Counted from the first letter of the stretch, positions 16,537-25,991 are shown. The stretch is DNA of 64,000 nucleotides from Brevibacterium casei CIP 102111 (GCF_900169275.1 NZ_FXZC01000010.1:27951-91950), one strand, 5' to 3'. Numbers and translations: made by a program. The notes: generated by a model from the letters alone, not told the origin.

Positions 16537-17031
16537 ATGGATGAGGTCGACAGGATCGTCGCTGCGTGGCGACACGAGCGTCCTGACCTCGATGTCTCCC
16601 CCATGGAGATCCTCTCCCGGGTGACTCGGCTCTCCCGTCAGCTCGACCGGGCACGGAAGTCGAGCTTCGCCGAGTACGGCATCGAGGGCTGGGCCTTCGA
16701 CGTGCTCTCCGCCCTGCGCCGCTCCGGCGAGCCCTACCAGCTCTCCCCCTCCACGCTGCTCCAGGAGACGCTCGTGACCTCGGGGACGATGACGAACCGC
16801 ATCGACCGCCTCGTCACCGCCGGCTGGGTCGAACGCCTCCCCGATCCTGCCGATCGCCGCGGGGTGCTCGTGCGCCTGACCGAGACCGGACGCGCGACCG
16901 TCGACTCGGCACTCGCCGACCTCCTCGTCAAGGAGCGCGACATCCTCGCCGGCCTCACCCCCGCGGGACGGCGCAAGCTCGCCGCACTCCTGCGCGAGCT
17001 CTCCACCGGCTTCGACGGCGACGAGGACTGA
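16537..17031 (+). CDS. MarR-family transcriptional regulator
   Basis: A 164-residue winged-helix regulator. The recognition region is LLQETLVTSGTMTNRIDRLV (about residues 74-93) and the wing is WVERLPDPADRRGVLVRLTE, with the DxRG signature. Its gene is 3 bases ahead of a GNAT gene, so the two are co-expressed. A perfect 9-bp dyad just upstream suggests autoregulation. MarR proteins usually answer to phenolic compounds or oxidants; the effector is unknown. Confidence 0.9.
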   Translation: MDEVDRIVAAWRHERPDLDVSPMEILSRVTRLSRQLDRARKSSFAEYGIEGWAFDVLSALRRSGEPYQLSPSTLLQETLVTSGTMTNRIDRLVTAGWVERLPDPADRRGVLVRLTETGRATVDSALADLLVKERDILAGLTPAGRRKLAALLRELSTGFDGDED

Positions 17032-17034
17032 ACG

Positions 17035-17757
17035 ATGACCGACCCGACAGATCCCGCCGAGGTGCTCCACCCCGCCGAGGCGACCGCCGGGTCCCTGCGC
17101 GACTGGACCGGGGTGGCGCCGCCTCGGCGGGAGACGATCCACGGCACGATCGTCGACCTCGAACCGCTCGATCCCCTCCGTCACGGCGACGACCTCTTCG
17201 AGGCCTCGATTGCCGAGGGAGCCGAGGAGCACTTCGCCTATCTGCCGGAGGTCCCACCAACCGATCGCGGTGAGTTCACCGACTGGCTGACCACGGTCGC
17301 GGCCTCGCCCGATCCCCTCTTCTTCGCGGTCGTCGACCGCGCCACCGGACGCGCAGTGGGACGCCAGGCGCTCATGCGCGTCGATCCGGCCAACGGGGTC
17401 ATCGAGATCGGCAACATCCTCTGGGGTCCCGACCTCGCGCGCACCCGCGGGGCGACCGAGGCGTTCTTCCTCTTCGCCGACGCGGTCTTCGCTTCCGGTT
17501 ATCGCCGCTTCGAATGGAAGTGCAACGACGCCAACGTCCCCTCGAAACGGGCGGCGGAGCGCTTCGGCTTCACTCCCGAAGGGGTCTTCCGCCAGCACAT
17601 GGTCGTCAAGGGGCGCAACCGGGACACCGCATGGTTCTCGATCCTCGACTCCGAATGGCCGCAGCTGCGGAAGGGGTTCGCCGCATGGCTCGATCCGGCG
17701 AACTTCGACGAGGCCGGAGTGCAGAGGCGCAGTCTGCGCGAGCTCAGGGGACGCTGA
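17035..17757 (+). CDS. GNAT acetyltransferase (RimJ/RimL type)
   Basis: A 240-residue acetyltransferase of the RimJ/RimL-like group. The core begins at RETIHGTIVDLEPLDPLRHG, the acetyl-CoA site is in WGPDLARTRGATEAFFLFAD, and WKCNDANVPSKRAAERFGF is the typical later motif with the conserved Asn. Members acetylate protein N-termini or small amines; the substrate is unknown. It is transcribed with marR, so the MarR protein probably controls acetylation of a toxic or signalling compound. Confidence 0.85.
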   Translation: MTDPTDPAEVLHPAEATAGSLRDWTGVAPPRRETIHGTIVDLEPLDPLRHGDDLFEASIAEGAEEHFAYLPEVPPTDRGEFTDWLTTVAASPDPLFFAVVDRATGRAVGRQALMRVDPANGVIEIGNILWGPDLARTRGATEAFFLFADAVFASGYRRFEWKCNDANVPSKRAAERFGFTPEGVFRQHMVVKGRNRDTAWFSILDSEWPQLRKGFAAWLDPANFDEAGVQRRSLRELRGR

Positions 17758-17894
17758 GCACCGACAGACGCCGGGTCCACACAGGACACAGAGACCCCAC
17801 AGGGCGCTGAGATCGGCGCGTCCCGCCGGGCCCGGACGGCCCGTCGGCATAGGCTGGAGCTGATGTCCGACACGACTCCGACGTTCGAGGAACC

Positions 17895-18605
17895 ATGCGC
17901 CTTCGCTCCCTTGCCCTCCTGACCGCTGCCGCTGTCCTCACCACGAGCGCCTGCGTGCCGACCTCGACGGAGACGCGGCCCCAGCCGCGCCCCTCGGTCA
18001 GTCCCGAGGAGGTCACTCCGATCGCCACGCCAGACGATGCACCGGAGATCTCCGTCGTCGACTCCTCCCCCGGCGGAGCGAAGGAGTCCGACCCGCTGTG
18101 GCAGGGCCTGGCGCAGGCCGCCGCGGAGAAGAAGCCGGCCTACCTCAAGACGTGGGTCCACACGGCCAACCCGGACCTCCCCGACTCCGGCGAGGTCACC
18201 GTCACCCCCGACAGCCCCAACAGCGTCAGCGTCACCCTCGATGCGGGCAACGTGACGACGGACAAGGCCCCGTTCGTCCTCATCCACGGACTCTTCGACG
18301 TCGAGGAGATCGGCGAGTCCGCGTACACGCTCACGACCGTGAACTCCGACGACATCCCCGAACTCGATCCGCAGGGACCCGACGACGAGGCCCGGTGCAC
18401 GGCCGACGACGCCCAGGAGCGGATCTCCCTGGCCGCCGACGACCTCTCCGCGGATCCGTCGAAGCGCGAGGAGTTCCGCCAGCAGTGGGGTGCGTCCCCG
18501 CAGGTGTGGTGGGGCATCCAGATGACCGCGCGGAGCCTCGGTGAAGAGGGCGACGTCGCCGGCGACTACCTCACCGAGGCATGCGGGGCCTACCTGGGTC
18601 AGTGA
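17895..18605 (+). CDS. Putative secreted lipoprotein
   Basis: A 236-residue protein with a lipoprotein signal peptide (LALLTAAAVLTTSAC, lipidated Cys20) followed by a Thr/Pro-rich linker to about residue 50. The folded part has two Cys (CTADD and EACGA), probably a disulfide. No family is recognised. The body contains a beta-rich stretch (TVTPDSPNSVSVTLDAGNVT). It stands alone, convergent with the small membrane protein gene. The function is unknown; extracytoplasmic location is well supported. Confidence 0.7.
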   Translation: MRLRSLALLTAAAVLTTSACVPTSTETRPQPRPSVSPEEVTPIATPDDAPEISVVDSSPGGAKESDPLWQGLAQAAAEKKPAYLKTWVHTANPDLPDSGEVTVTPDSPNSVSVTLDAGNVTTDKAPFVLIHGLFDVEEIGESAYTLTTVNSDDIPELDPQGPDDEARCTADDAQERISLAADDLSADPSKREEFRQQWGASPQVWWGIQMTARSLGEEGDVAGDYLTEACGAYLGQ

Positions 18606-18653
18606 CGTCGACCTCGTACGAGTGAGTCGCCGGAGTGAGCCGCCTCGCCCCTG

Positions 18654-19085
18654 CTACGCGAGCGCCCGGTTGTAGGCGTCGACGACCGGCGGGGTGAAGT
18701 AGCCGACGATGACGGCGATCGCAGTGATGAGGCATCCGAGGCCGAGCCACAGTGATCCGCCGATGACGCTGATGCCGAAGACGATGACGAGGAGCTCGAA
18801 GGCGATCGCCGCGGGCCGCGCCCACCGATGCAGCCGCCACGATCCCCGCGCCGCGGCGAGGAGTCCGGCGGCGAAGATGAGGAACATCACCGCGAGGCCG
18901 ATGAGTGAGCTCGCGAGCGCCCCGGCGCCCAGCGCGGTGACGACGAACGAGATCGCGGTGCCGATGAGCACGAGCGCCTGCAGACCGAGGACGATGACGA
19001 CGAGGAGCATCGCCCGCGGGGTGGGCACACCGTGACCGTCCGGATCCGGAGACCCGGGCGCCCCACCTGCGTCCGCCGGCCTCAC
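18654..19085 (-). CDS. Small integral membrane protein
   Basis: A 143-residue protein with a Gly/Pro/Asp-rich N-terminus followed by four predicted transmembrane helices (LLVVIVLGLQALVLIGTAIS first, LGCLITAIAVIVGYF last). The GTG start at 19085 is chosen because it forms a GTGA overlap with the stop of the adenosine deaminase gene, indicating translational coupling; later starts at 19028 (GTG) and 19010 (ATG) are possible. Similar four-helix proteins of unknown role are common in actinobacteria. The link to add may be incidental. Confidence 0.65.
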   Translation of the reverse strand: MRPADAGGAPGSPDPDGHGVPTPRAMLLVVIVLGLQALVLIGTAISFVVTALGAGALASSLIGLAVMFLIFAAGLLAAARGSWRLHRWARPAAIAFELLVIVFGISVIGGSLWLGLGCLITAIAVIVGYFTPPVVDAYNRALA

Positions 19086-20188
19086 ACGGTCACCCGCGCG
19101 AATCCGGGGATGAGGATCTCGTCGAGCATGCGTTCGCGCACGTCGAGCGGGAGGAAGGCCGCGGTGATCGCGTTGACGGTCGCCCACTCGAGGTCGGTCT
19201 GGGTCCAGCCCGCCTCGTCGACGAGCAGGCGCATCTCCCGGGTCACGGATGTGCCCGACATGAGGCGGTTGTCCGGGTTGATCGTCACGGCGAAGCCGAG
19301 GTCCTTGAGCCCGGTGATCGGGTGGGAGGCGATGGTGCCGCCGATGTCGGTCTGGAGGTTCGAGCTCGGGCAGAGTTCGAGGGGGATCTGCTGGTCGAGC
19401 ACCCATGCGGCGAGGCTGCCAAGCTGGCCCTCACCGTCGACGATGTCCATGTCCTCGACGATCCGCGCGCCGTGGCCGATGCGCTGCGTGTGGCAGACCG
19501 TGACCGCTTCGTGGATGGACTCCTTCCCGGCGGCCTCACCGGCGTGGATCGTCACCGGCACGTAGGCCTGGTGGAGGGCGTTGAAGGCCGAGAGGTGGGC
19601 CGAGGGCGGGAAGCCCTTCTCGGGGCCGGCGATGTCGAAGCCGACGACGCCGGAGTCCGCGCCCTTCTCCCGGTGGCGGATGGCGAGTTCGGCGATCGCC
19701 ATCGAGTTGTCGGCCTGGCGCATCGCGGTGATGATCTGACCGACACGGATGAACCGGCCGTCGGCCGACGCCTCGGCGACACCGGCGTCGAGGCCCTCCT
19801 GGACGGCGTCGACGACGTCGTCGAGGTCGAGGCCGCCGGCGAGGTGCTGCTCGGGTGCCCACCGGGCTTCGGCGTAGAAGACTCCGTCGGCGACCTGGTC
19901 GAGCACCCACTCCTTGGCGACGCGGATCAGGCCCTCACGGGTCTGCATCACCGCGGTGGTGTGGGCGAAGGTCTCGAGGTAGCGGACGAGGTCACCGGAG
20001 TTCGCGGACTCCGCGAACCACTGGGCCAGCGCCTCGGGATCCGTGGCGGGCAGCTCATGGCCGACCGCCTCGGCGAGTTCGATCATCGTCTCCGGTCGCA
20101 GACCACCGTCGAGGTGGTCGTGGAGGGAGACCTTGGGCAGCTGGAGGATCGGGTCGTCGTGGGCGACGCCGGCGGGAGTTCTATGCAC
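19082..20188 (-). CDS. add: Adenosine deaminase
   Basis: A 368-residue zinc enzyme converting adenosine to inosine in purine salvage. The metal-binding HxH is in SLHDHLDGGLRP (His23 and His25), the catalytic region includes VTIHAGEAAGKESI, the histidine region is RIGHGARIVED, and the late aspartate lies in TINPDNRLMSGT. It is close to a gene for a BMP-type nucleoside-binding lipoprotein, which fits purine scavenging. Its stop overlaps the downstream membrane protein gene. Confidence 0.93.
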   Translation of the reverse strand: MHRTPAGVAHDDPILQLPKVSLHDHLDGGLRPETMIELAEAVGHELPATDPEALAQWFAESANSGDLVRYLETFAHTTAVMQTREGLIRVAKEWVLDQVADGVFYAEARWAPEQHLAGGLDLDDVVDAVQEGLDAGVAEASADGRFIRVGQIITAMRQADNSMAIAELAIRHREKGADSGVVGFDIAGPEKGFPPSAHLSAFNALHQAYVPVTIHAGEAAGKESIHEAVTVCHTQRIGHGARIVEDMDIVDGEGQLGSLAAWVLDQQIPLELCPSSNLQTDIGGTIASHPITGLKDLGFAVTINPDNRLMSGTSVTREMRLLVDEAGWTQTDLEWATVNAITAAFLPLDVRERMLDEILIPGFARVTV

Positions 20189-20231
20189 GGGGCAAGTCTA
20201 TCGGCTGCCGGCCGGGAGGAGCATGGGAACG

Positions 20232-21380
20232 CTACCCCGCGGTCGGGTCGATGTCCCCGCTCTTGATCCGCTCGCGCAGATCCGCGATGCTGCGCCCGGC
20301 GTCGGAGACGCGGCTGAGGAACCCGTCCTCGGCAGAGATGCCGACTCCGCCGTTGTCGATCGTCCCCTTGTACTCGTGCTCGGTGACGAGGATGCCGTTG
20401 ATCTCGGCGGGGTCCTCGGGACCGGGTTCGACGACCTCGTCGGGATTCTTGCTCTGCGGCCATTCGGGGAACATCGTCCGCAGCCCGCGGCGGATGTTCG
20501 GTTCGATCGTCGCGATGATCGCGTCGCTGAAGTCGCCCGAGGCGCCGTACCAGATGATCTTCGGCAGCACCGGCTCCTCACCCTCGCCCTCGGGGTCGGG
20601 GGTGGCAGTGGCCGCGGCGGTGCGCTCCTCGGTGACGGCGGCGAGCACCCCCATCGCTGCAGCCGAGCCGAAGGGCACGACGACATCGGCGTCGGCTCTG
20701 CGCGCGGACTCGAAGAAGTCGCGGCCGCCGCCGTCGGTGTCGTCGACGGTGCGTCCGGCGATCCGCGACTCCCGGTACGAGGTGACGTCCTCGACCTCGT
20801 CGCCGGACTCCTTGTTGTAGAGGGCCACACCGGCGTCGAAGGCGGTGAGGATCTGCTCGGCCTGCGGGAATCCGCGGGAGACGAACGCGGAGACCTCACC
20901 CGATTCGCTCGCCGTGGCCGCGATGTAGCCGGCGATGAACGCCGGCGGCACGAGGTCGAAGTCGAGGCTGAGCACATTGTCGGGGAAGTCCTCGTGCCCG
21001 CTGGCGATGCCGAGGAAGAGGCCGTCGGGGTTGCCTCGGGCGAAGTCGGCGAGTTCGCTCGCGCCGCCGGGTCCGACGACGGTCGTGAGCGTGCACGCCT
21101 CCCCCGTCGTTCGCTGCAGGGCCGCCGAGGTGGCGGAGGAGTTCGAGACCCGCTGACTCGAGGTCGCGGTGAAGAGTCCCGCCGCCCGCGCGAGCTCGAT
21201 CTCGGCGAGGGTGATGGCTCCGGCGGAGTGGTCGTCGAAGCCGGCAGGGGCCGAGATCATGCATCCGGTCGTCGGGTCCGCGACCGCCTCGGGCGTCGAC
21301 ACCGCACACGCGCTCACCCCGAGGAGGCTGAGCACGCCGAGGGCGGCACCGGCGGCCCGGGTCGCGAGGTTCGTTCTCAT
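20232..21380 (-). CDS. BMP-family (PnrA-like) substrate-binding lipoprotein
   Basis: A 382-residue lipoprotein with the lipobox LLGVSAC (Cys25). The body has the BMP/PnrA periplasmic-binding layout, including LVPPAFIAGYIAATASESGE and the ADVVVPFGSAAAMGV region. PnrA relatives bind purine nucleosides for an ABC importer. No ABC permease or ATPase genes are adjacent, so it may serve a distant transporter or act as a receptor. It lies 43 bases upstream of add on the same strand, supporting a nucleoside link. An acidic Glu/Pro-rich insert sits near residue 270. Confidence 0.75.
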   Translation of the reverse strand: MRTNLATRAAGAALGVLSLLGVSACAVSTPEAVADPTTGCMISAPAGFDDHSAGAITLAEIELARAAGLFTATSSQRVSNSSATSAALQRTTGEACTLTTVVGPGGASELADFARGNPDGLFLGIASGHEDFPDNVLSLDFDLVPPAFIAGYIAATASESGEVSAFVSRGFPQAEQILTAFDAGVALYNKESGDEVEDVTSYRESRIAGRTVDDTDGGGRDFFESARRADADVVVPFGSAAAMGVLAAVTEERTAAATATPDPEGEGEEPVLPKIIWYGASGDFSDAIIATIEPNIRRGLRTMFPEWPQSKNPDEVVEPGPEDPAEINGILVTEHEYKGTIDNGGVGISAEDGFLSRVSDAGRSIADLRERIKSGDIDPTAG

Positions 21381-21418
21381 CGCTCCAGGTTATCGGGCGG
21401 GCCTGAGTGCCGCCCGCC

Positions 21419-22759
21419 TCACCGCTTCGAGTCGAGGACCCTGAGCGCGGTGGCCGTGAAGATGCGCGCAGCGATCGCGACGCTGTCCTCGTCGATGAGG
21501 AGGTCGCCCTGATGGAGGTCGTAGGTGGTGCCCCCGGGCGTGCGTGTGCCCATGCGCACGAGCGCCCCGGGAACGTGCGTGAGGTACCACGCGAAGTCCT
21601 CCCCGCCCATCGACTGCGGGGTCAGCTGCACGGAGTGCTCTCCGAGTTCGGCCCGCACGGCCGCTTCGATGAGCGCGACCTGGTCCTCGGTGTTGACGAC
21701 CGGGGGGACGCCGCGGCGGTGGTCGAGTTCGACCTTGACCCCGTACGGGCCGGCGATGCGCTCGACGAGGTCGGGCAGCACCTCGGCGACCTGGTTCCAG
21801 CCGTCGACGTCGAGGCACCGCAGGGTTCCGCGCAGCACTCCCTCGGAGGGGACGACGTTGGCGGCGTGGCCGGCGCTGATCTCACCCCAGACGAGCGAGA
21901 TCGCATGCCGGGGGTCGATGAGACGACCGAGCGTCGAGGGCAGGTCGGTGGCGAGCTTGCCGAGCGCGTAGACGAGGTCCTCGGTGAGGTGGGGCCGCGA
22001 GGTGTGGCCGCCGTGGCCGGTGAGCCGGATGAGGACGGTGTCGCCGGCGGCGGTGATCGCCCCGATGCGCGAACCGATCCGGCCGACGTCGACGTTGGGG
22101 TCGCAGTGGACGGCGTAGATCTCGGGGACGTCGTCGAGGACGCCCTGGGAGATGACGCGCAGCGCCCCGCCCGGAGTGACCTCCTCGCCCGGCTGAAAGA
22201 TCAGGCGCACCCGTCCCCCGAGGCCGCCCGGAGTGCTCTCGTGGGCCCGCTGCAGGGCGATGCCGGCGCCGAGGAGGCCGGTGAGGTGGACGTCGTGTCC
22301 GCACGCATGGGCGACCCCGGGCACGGTCGAGGCGAACTCCTCGGCGATGAGGTCGTCGATGGGCAGGGCGTCGATGTCGGCGCGCAGGGCGAGCGCGATG
22401 GGTCCCTCACCGATGTCGCAGATCAGCCCTGTTCCCTCGAGGTGGACCGGGGTCAGTCCCGCGGCCTCGAGGCGGGCGACGAGCTTGTCCGTCGTCGCGG
22501 ACTCCCGGAAGGAGAGCTCCGGATGCGAGTGGATGTCGCGGCGGAAGTCGATGAGCTCGGGGCCGATCTCCGCGATCGTGGAGGCGATGACGCTCGCGGG
22601 AGTCGCCGCTGCGGCGCCGTCGGCGGCAGCCGTCGCGTCGGCGGTGACGCGCTGCTGGGAGCCAGCGGCATTCGCGCGCGACCGGGTGCCTGCGACGCTG
22701 GGAGGCTCTCCGTCGTGGATCGCTGTGCTGGGATCGGGGTTGAGTGACATTGAGGCCAT
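21419..22759 (-). CDS. M20-family amidohydrolase
   Basis: A 446-residue zinc-dependent aminoacylase or carboxypeptidase of the M20D (hippurate hydrolase/IAA-amino acid hydrolase) group. Family motifs are DFRRDIHSHPELSFRE, ACGHDVHLTG with a metal His, FQPGEEVTPGGA with the catalytic Glu, and SMGGEDFAWYL. The N-terminal 60 residues are an Ala/Thr-rich extension of low complexity. Three starts are possible (22768 GTG, 22759 ATG, 22750 ATG). It hydrolyses N-acyl amino acids; the exact substrate is unknown. Confidence 0.85.
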   Translation of the reverse strand: MASMSLNPDPSTAIHDGEPPSVAGTRSRANAAGSQQRVTADATAAADGAAAATPASVIASTIAEIGPELIDFRRDIHSHPELSFRESATTDKLVARLEAAGLTPVHLEGTGLICDIGEGPIALALRADIDALPIDDLIAEEFASTVPGVAHACGHDVHLTGLLGAGIALQRAHESTPGGLGGRVRLIFQPGEEVTPGGALRVISQGVLDDVPEIYAVHCDPNVDVGRIGSRIGAITAAGDTVLIRLTGHGGHTSRPHLTEDLVYALGKLATDLPSTLGRLIDPRHAISLVWGEISAGHAANVVPSEGVLRGTLRCLDVDGWNQVAEVLPDLVERIAGPYGVKVELDHRRGVPPVVNTEDQVALIEAAVRAELGEHSVQLTPQSMGGEDFAWYLTHVPGALVRMGTRTPGGTTYDLHQGDLLIDEDSVAIAARIFTATALRVLDSKR

Positions 22760-22843
22760 GCTAGACACTGGCGCGCGGGTTTGGACCCCTCGTGACCAAA
22801 TTCGACACGTTCGGTGACTTCGCTCCCTCCCCAGCCGCGCCCC

Positions 22844-23482
22844 TCAGGCGGTCTGGGCGCTCGTGCGGGCGGCGAGGAGGCGGAGTTCGCAGGAGTCCGG
22901 GGTGAGGAACGGTTCGACCTCGTCGATCGTCAGCGGCCCGGGGACCTGGGCGAGGATGTCGCGGAGCAGCCGCGCATGGACGGCACACGCCATGGTCCGC
23001 TCGTCACCGTCGAGCTGGAGGTGCGGGCACGCGGCGAGCGAGACGCGCAGCTCGGTCTCGTCGGCGACGGGTTCGAGTCCGCAGTCGTCGAGGTGCTCGA
23101 GAAGGGTCTCGAACTGGTCTCCCGCGTCCTCGCCGAGGTCGCGCACCCGCTGTGGCCGGCACGACATGCCGATCCGCCGCAGCACCGGACCGAGGCGGCG
23201 GGCCTCATCGATGCGCTTCCGCGCCGCCGGGTTCATCTGCGCATCGTCGACGGCCCGGTAGACGGTCGGGGGTCTGCCGCGGGTGCCGCAGGGCCGGGGC
23301 CGGGAGCTGACGAGGCCTTCGGCGATGAGGACGCCGAGGTGGTCGCGGACGGTGTTGACGTGGAGGCCGACCGCCTCGGCGAGCTCCTTGAGGGAGCGGT
23401 CGGGGTGCTCCTGGACGGCGCCGAGGAGGCGCACTCGGTTGGGCTCGGTGAGTCCTCTGTAGTCGGTGGTCCTGCGCGGCAT
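22844..23482 (-). CDS. Cys-rich winged-helix regulator next to hmp
   Basis: A 212-residue regulator. Residues about 8-75 form a winged helix (SLKELAEAVGLHVNTVRDHL recognition region, RPRPCGTRGRPPTVY wing). The C-terminal half has Cys in GMSCRP, LDDCGLE, AACPHLQ, TMACAVH and PDSCEL, a spacing reminiscent of SufR-type iron-sulfur repressors. It is divergent from flavohaemoglobin, with a perfect dyad between them. A role as a nitric oxide or redox sensor controlling hmp is a reasoned inference; the cluster itself is not proven. Confidence 0.75.
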   Translation of the reverse strand: MPRRTTDYRGLTEPNRVRLLGAVQEHPDRSLKELAEAVGLHVNTVRDHLGVLIAEGLVSSRPRPCGTRGRPPTVYRAVDDAQMNPAARKRIDEARRLGPVLRRIGMSCRPQRVRDLGEDAGDQFETLLEHLDDCGLEPVADETELRVSLAACPHLQLDGDERTMACAVHARLLRDILAQVPGPLTIDEVEPFLTPDSCELRLLAARTSAQTA

Positions 23483-23519
23483 GGCGGCATCCTGTTCCTC
23501 GGCGTCGAACGCACCACTA

Positions 23520-23536
23520 TTCTACGCCGCGTAGAA
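23520..23536. promoter_or_regulatory. Putative operator between HTH regulator and hmp
   Basis: TTCTACG-CCG-CGTAGAA is a perfect 7-3-7 inverted repeat, 37 bases upstream of the regulator start and 133 bases upstream of hmp. It is the obvious candidate site for the divergent winged-helix protein. Confidence 0.6.
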
Positions 23537-23669
23537 AAGTGGGACAACGGCTGTGGTCACAGCGCCGAACGGACGGTCACGGCCGAATAAACACGGTCGA
23601 AGCCCAAGCATGCTGCGCGCCCCGCTGCCACCCTGGAGCCAACGAACCGCCCCCTGACGAAGGATCCCC

Positions 23670-24878
23670 ATGCAGCTCAGCCCGCAGTCACACGAGATCG
23701 TGGCGGCCACGGCCGGCGTCGTCGCCGCGCACGCCGACGAGATCACCTCGGTGTTCTACCCCTCGATGTTCGAGGCCCACCCTGAGCTCCTCAACATCTT
23801 CAACACCGCCAATCAGGCCGTCGGCGAGCAGCCGAAGGCCCTCGCGGCCTCGGTCGTCGCCTTCGCCGTCCAGCTCATCGACCCCGACGCCCCCGACTTC
23901 ACCCCGGTGCTCAATCGGATCGCCCACAAGCACGTCTCGCTCGGGATCAGGGCCTCGGAGTACCTCGTCGTCGGCAAGTACCTGCTCGGCGCGGTGAAGA
24001 CCGTGCTCGGCGATGCCGTCACCGACGAGGTCGCCGCCGCGTGGGACGAGGTGTACTGGCTCTTCGCCACGGCCCTCATCGCCGAGGAGGCGAGGCTCTA
24101 CGCGCAGGGCGGCACGGATCCCGAGCACCCGTGGCGCGACTACCGGGTCGTCGAGCGCTTCGACGAATCCGACGAGGTCTTCTCCCTCCTGCTCGCCCCC
24201 GTCTCCGGCGAGGTGCCGAGCCACCGCACCGGTCAGTACGTCGCGATCCTCGTCGAGCTCCCCGACGGTTCGACCCAGCCGCGGCAGTACACGATCTCCT
24301 CGGGTCCCCGTGGGGACTCGCTGCGGGTGACGATCAAGCGGGTCCGCGGCGTCGGCGGGGCGCCGGATGGTGTCGTCTCGGGCTGGCTGTTCGACAATGC
24401 CGAGCCGGGCACCGTCCTCAAGCTCTCGCAGCCGGCCGGCGACGTCGTCCTCGGCGAGTCCGACGCTCCGCTCGTCCTCGTCTCCGCGGGCATCGGGATC
24501 ACCCCGATCGCCGCGATCATGGAGGACCTCTCGCGGCGCCAGCCCGACCGCACGGTGCGCCTCTACCACGCGGACCGCTCACACGCCCATCACGCGCTCT
24601 ACGCCGGATTGCGCCGGCAGATCCTCGCGATGACCGATGCGCAGGCGCTCAACTGGTACGAGGAGGGCGCGACCGAGGCTCCGACCCTCCACCCCGCGCG
24701 CAGCGGCTTCATGGACCTCAGCGGCATCGCCGTGCCCGCCGAGGCAGAGGTGTTCATGTGCGGTCCCCTGCCGTTCATGCAGGCGACGAGGCTCGCGCTC
24801 ATCGACAAAGGCGTGCCCGCCGAGCGCATCCACTACGAGGTCTTCGGACCCGACCTCTGGGCGCAGAGCCCGAAGTGA
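23670..24878 (+). CDS. hmp: Flavohaemoglobin, nitric oxide dioxygenase
   Basis: A 402-residue three-domain enzyme oxidising NO to nitrate with O2 and NAD(P)H. The globin domain covers residues 1 to about 140, with proximal haem His88 in RIAHKHVSLGI and a Tyr in ASEYLVVGKYL. The FAD domain shows QPRQYTISSGP and the NAD-binding domain SAGIGITPIAAIMED and EVFMCGPLPFM. Length matches the family. It is monocistronic and probably controlled by the divergent Cys-rich regulator. Its stop lies 3 bases from the convergent manC stop. Confidence 0.95.
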   Translation: MQLSPQSHEIVAATAGVVAAHADEITSVFYPSMFEAHPELLNIFNTANQAVGEQPKALAASVVAFAVQLIDPDAPDFTPVLNRIAHKHVSLGIRASEYLVVGKYLLGAVKTVLGDAVTDEVAAAWDEVYWLFATALIAEEARLYAQGGTDPEHPWRDYRVVERFDESDEVFSLLLAPVSGEVPSHRTGQYVAILVELPDGSTQPRQYTISSGPRGDSLRVTIKRVRGVGGAPDGVVSGWLFDNAEPGTVLKLSQPAGDVVLGESDAPLVLVSAGIGITPIAAIMEDLSRRQPDRTVRLYHADRSHAHHALYAGLRRQILAMTDAQALNWYEEGATEAPTLHPARSGFMDLSGIAVPAEAEVFMCGPLPFMQATRLALIDKGVPAERIHYEVFGPDLWAQSPK

Positions 24879-24881
24879 GGC

Positions 24882-25991
24882 TCAGAGCAGGTCGTCGAGG
24901 CCGCGCTCACCGGCCAGAGACACCGCCTTCTTGACGTCCTGGGCATGTGAGCGGGAGGTGATGAGGAGGACGTCCTCGGTGTCGACGACGACGAGGTCCT
25001 CGAGTCCGACGATGGCGACGGTGCGCGGCTGCTCGGAGAAGACGACGCCCGAGGCGTCGACTTCGAGGAGGTCGCAGGACCCGCCGATCGAGATGACCCC
25101 GCGCGGTTCGCCGGGCACGGGCTGACGCAGCCGGGCGACGGAGTCGAAGTCGCCGACGTCGTCCCAGCCGAAGTCGCCGGGGATGACGATGACGCGACCG
25201 GCCTCGGCGGCGGGTTCGGCGACGACGTAGTCGATGGCGCGCTTCTCCAGGCCCGGCCACACCTCGGCGAGCACGGCGTCACGGGATTCCGTGTCCCACG
25301 CCTCGGCGATCTGCGACAGGCCCTCGAAGAGGGTCGGGTCCTCCGTCCGGAGGATCTCGAGGAGGGCCGAGGCCTTGGCGATGAACATGCCGGCGTTCCA
25401 GCGGTAGCGGCCGGAGTCGACGTAGCGGCGGGCCGTGCTCGCGGCCGGCTTCTCCGCGAACGCGAGCGCCCGGCGGGCGGTGGGAGCGCCGGGGATGCCG
25501 AGCAGACTGCCGGTCTTGATGTAGCCGTAGGCGGTCGCGGGGTTCCGGGGCATGATGCCGACGGTCACGATGTCACCGGTCTCCGCGGCTGCGCAGGCCT
25601 GTTCGATGACGGAACGGAATTCGTCGACGTTCGTGATCGAGTGGTCCGCGGAGAACGAGCCGACGATCGCCTCGGGGTCGGTCTTCGCGATGAGGAGGGT
25701 CGCCAATCCGATGGCCGCGGCGGAGTCCTTCGGCGAAGGCTCGGCGACGATGCGGCTCAGGCACAGTTCGGGCAGCTGCTCGGCGACCTGGTCGAGGTGG
25801 CTCTCACCGGTGACGACCCAGACGTTGTCATCGCCGACGAGCGGGGCGACCCGATCCCACGTCGACTGGAGAAGGCTGCGTCCGGTGCCGAGCACGTCGT
25901 GGAGGAACTTCGGGGATGCCTTGCGGGAGAGCGGCCAGAGCCGGGTTCCGGATCCGCCCGCGGGGATGATGGCGTGGAAGTGCGTGTTCAC
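24882..25991 (-). CDS. manC: Mannose-1-phosphate guanylyltransferase
   Basis: A 369-residue nucleotidyltransferase making GDP-mannose from mannose-1-phosphate and GTP for glycans and lipoglycans. The signature loop is AIIPAGGSGTRLWPLSRKAS at residues 9-28, the metal aspartate is in GSFSADHSI, and FAEKPAASTARRYVDSGRYR and the DFGWDDVGDF motif are characteristic. It lacks the C-terminal isomerase domain of bifunctional enzymes, as is normal in actinobacteria. It is divergent from the sdh operon. Confidence 0.92.
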   Translation of the reverse strand: MNTHFHAIIPAGGSGTRLWPLSRKASPKFLHDVLGTGRSLLQSTWDRVAPLVGDDNVWVVTGESHLDQVAEQLPELCLSRIVAEPSPKDSAAAIGLATLLIAKTDPEAIVGSFSADHSITNVDEFRSVIEQACAAAETGDIVTVGIMPRNPATAYGYIKTGSLLGIPGAPTARRALAFAEKPAASTARRYVDSGRYRWNAGMFIAKASALLEILRTEDPTLFEGLSQIAEAWDTESRDAVLAEVWPGLEKRAIDYVVAEPAAEAGRVIVIPGDFGWDDVGDFDSVARLRQPVPGEPRGVISIGGSCDLLEVDASGVVFSEQPRTVAIVGLEDLVVVDTEDVLLITSRSHAQDVKKAVSLAGERGLDDLL

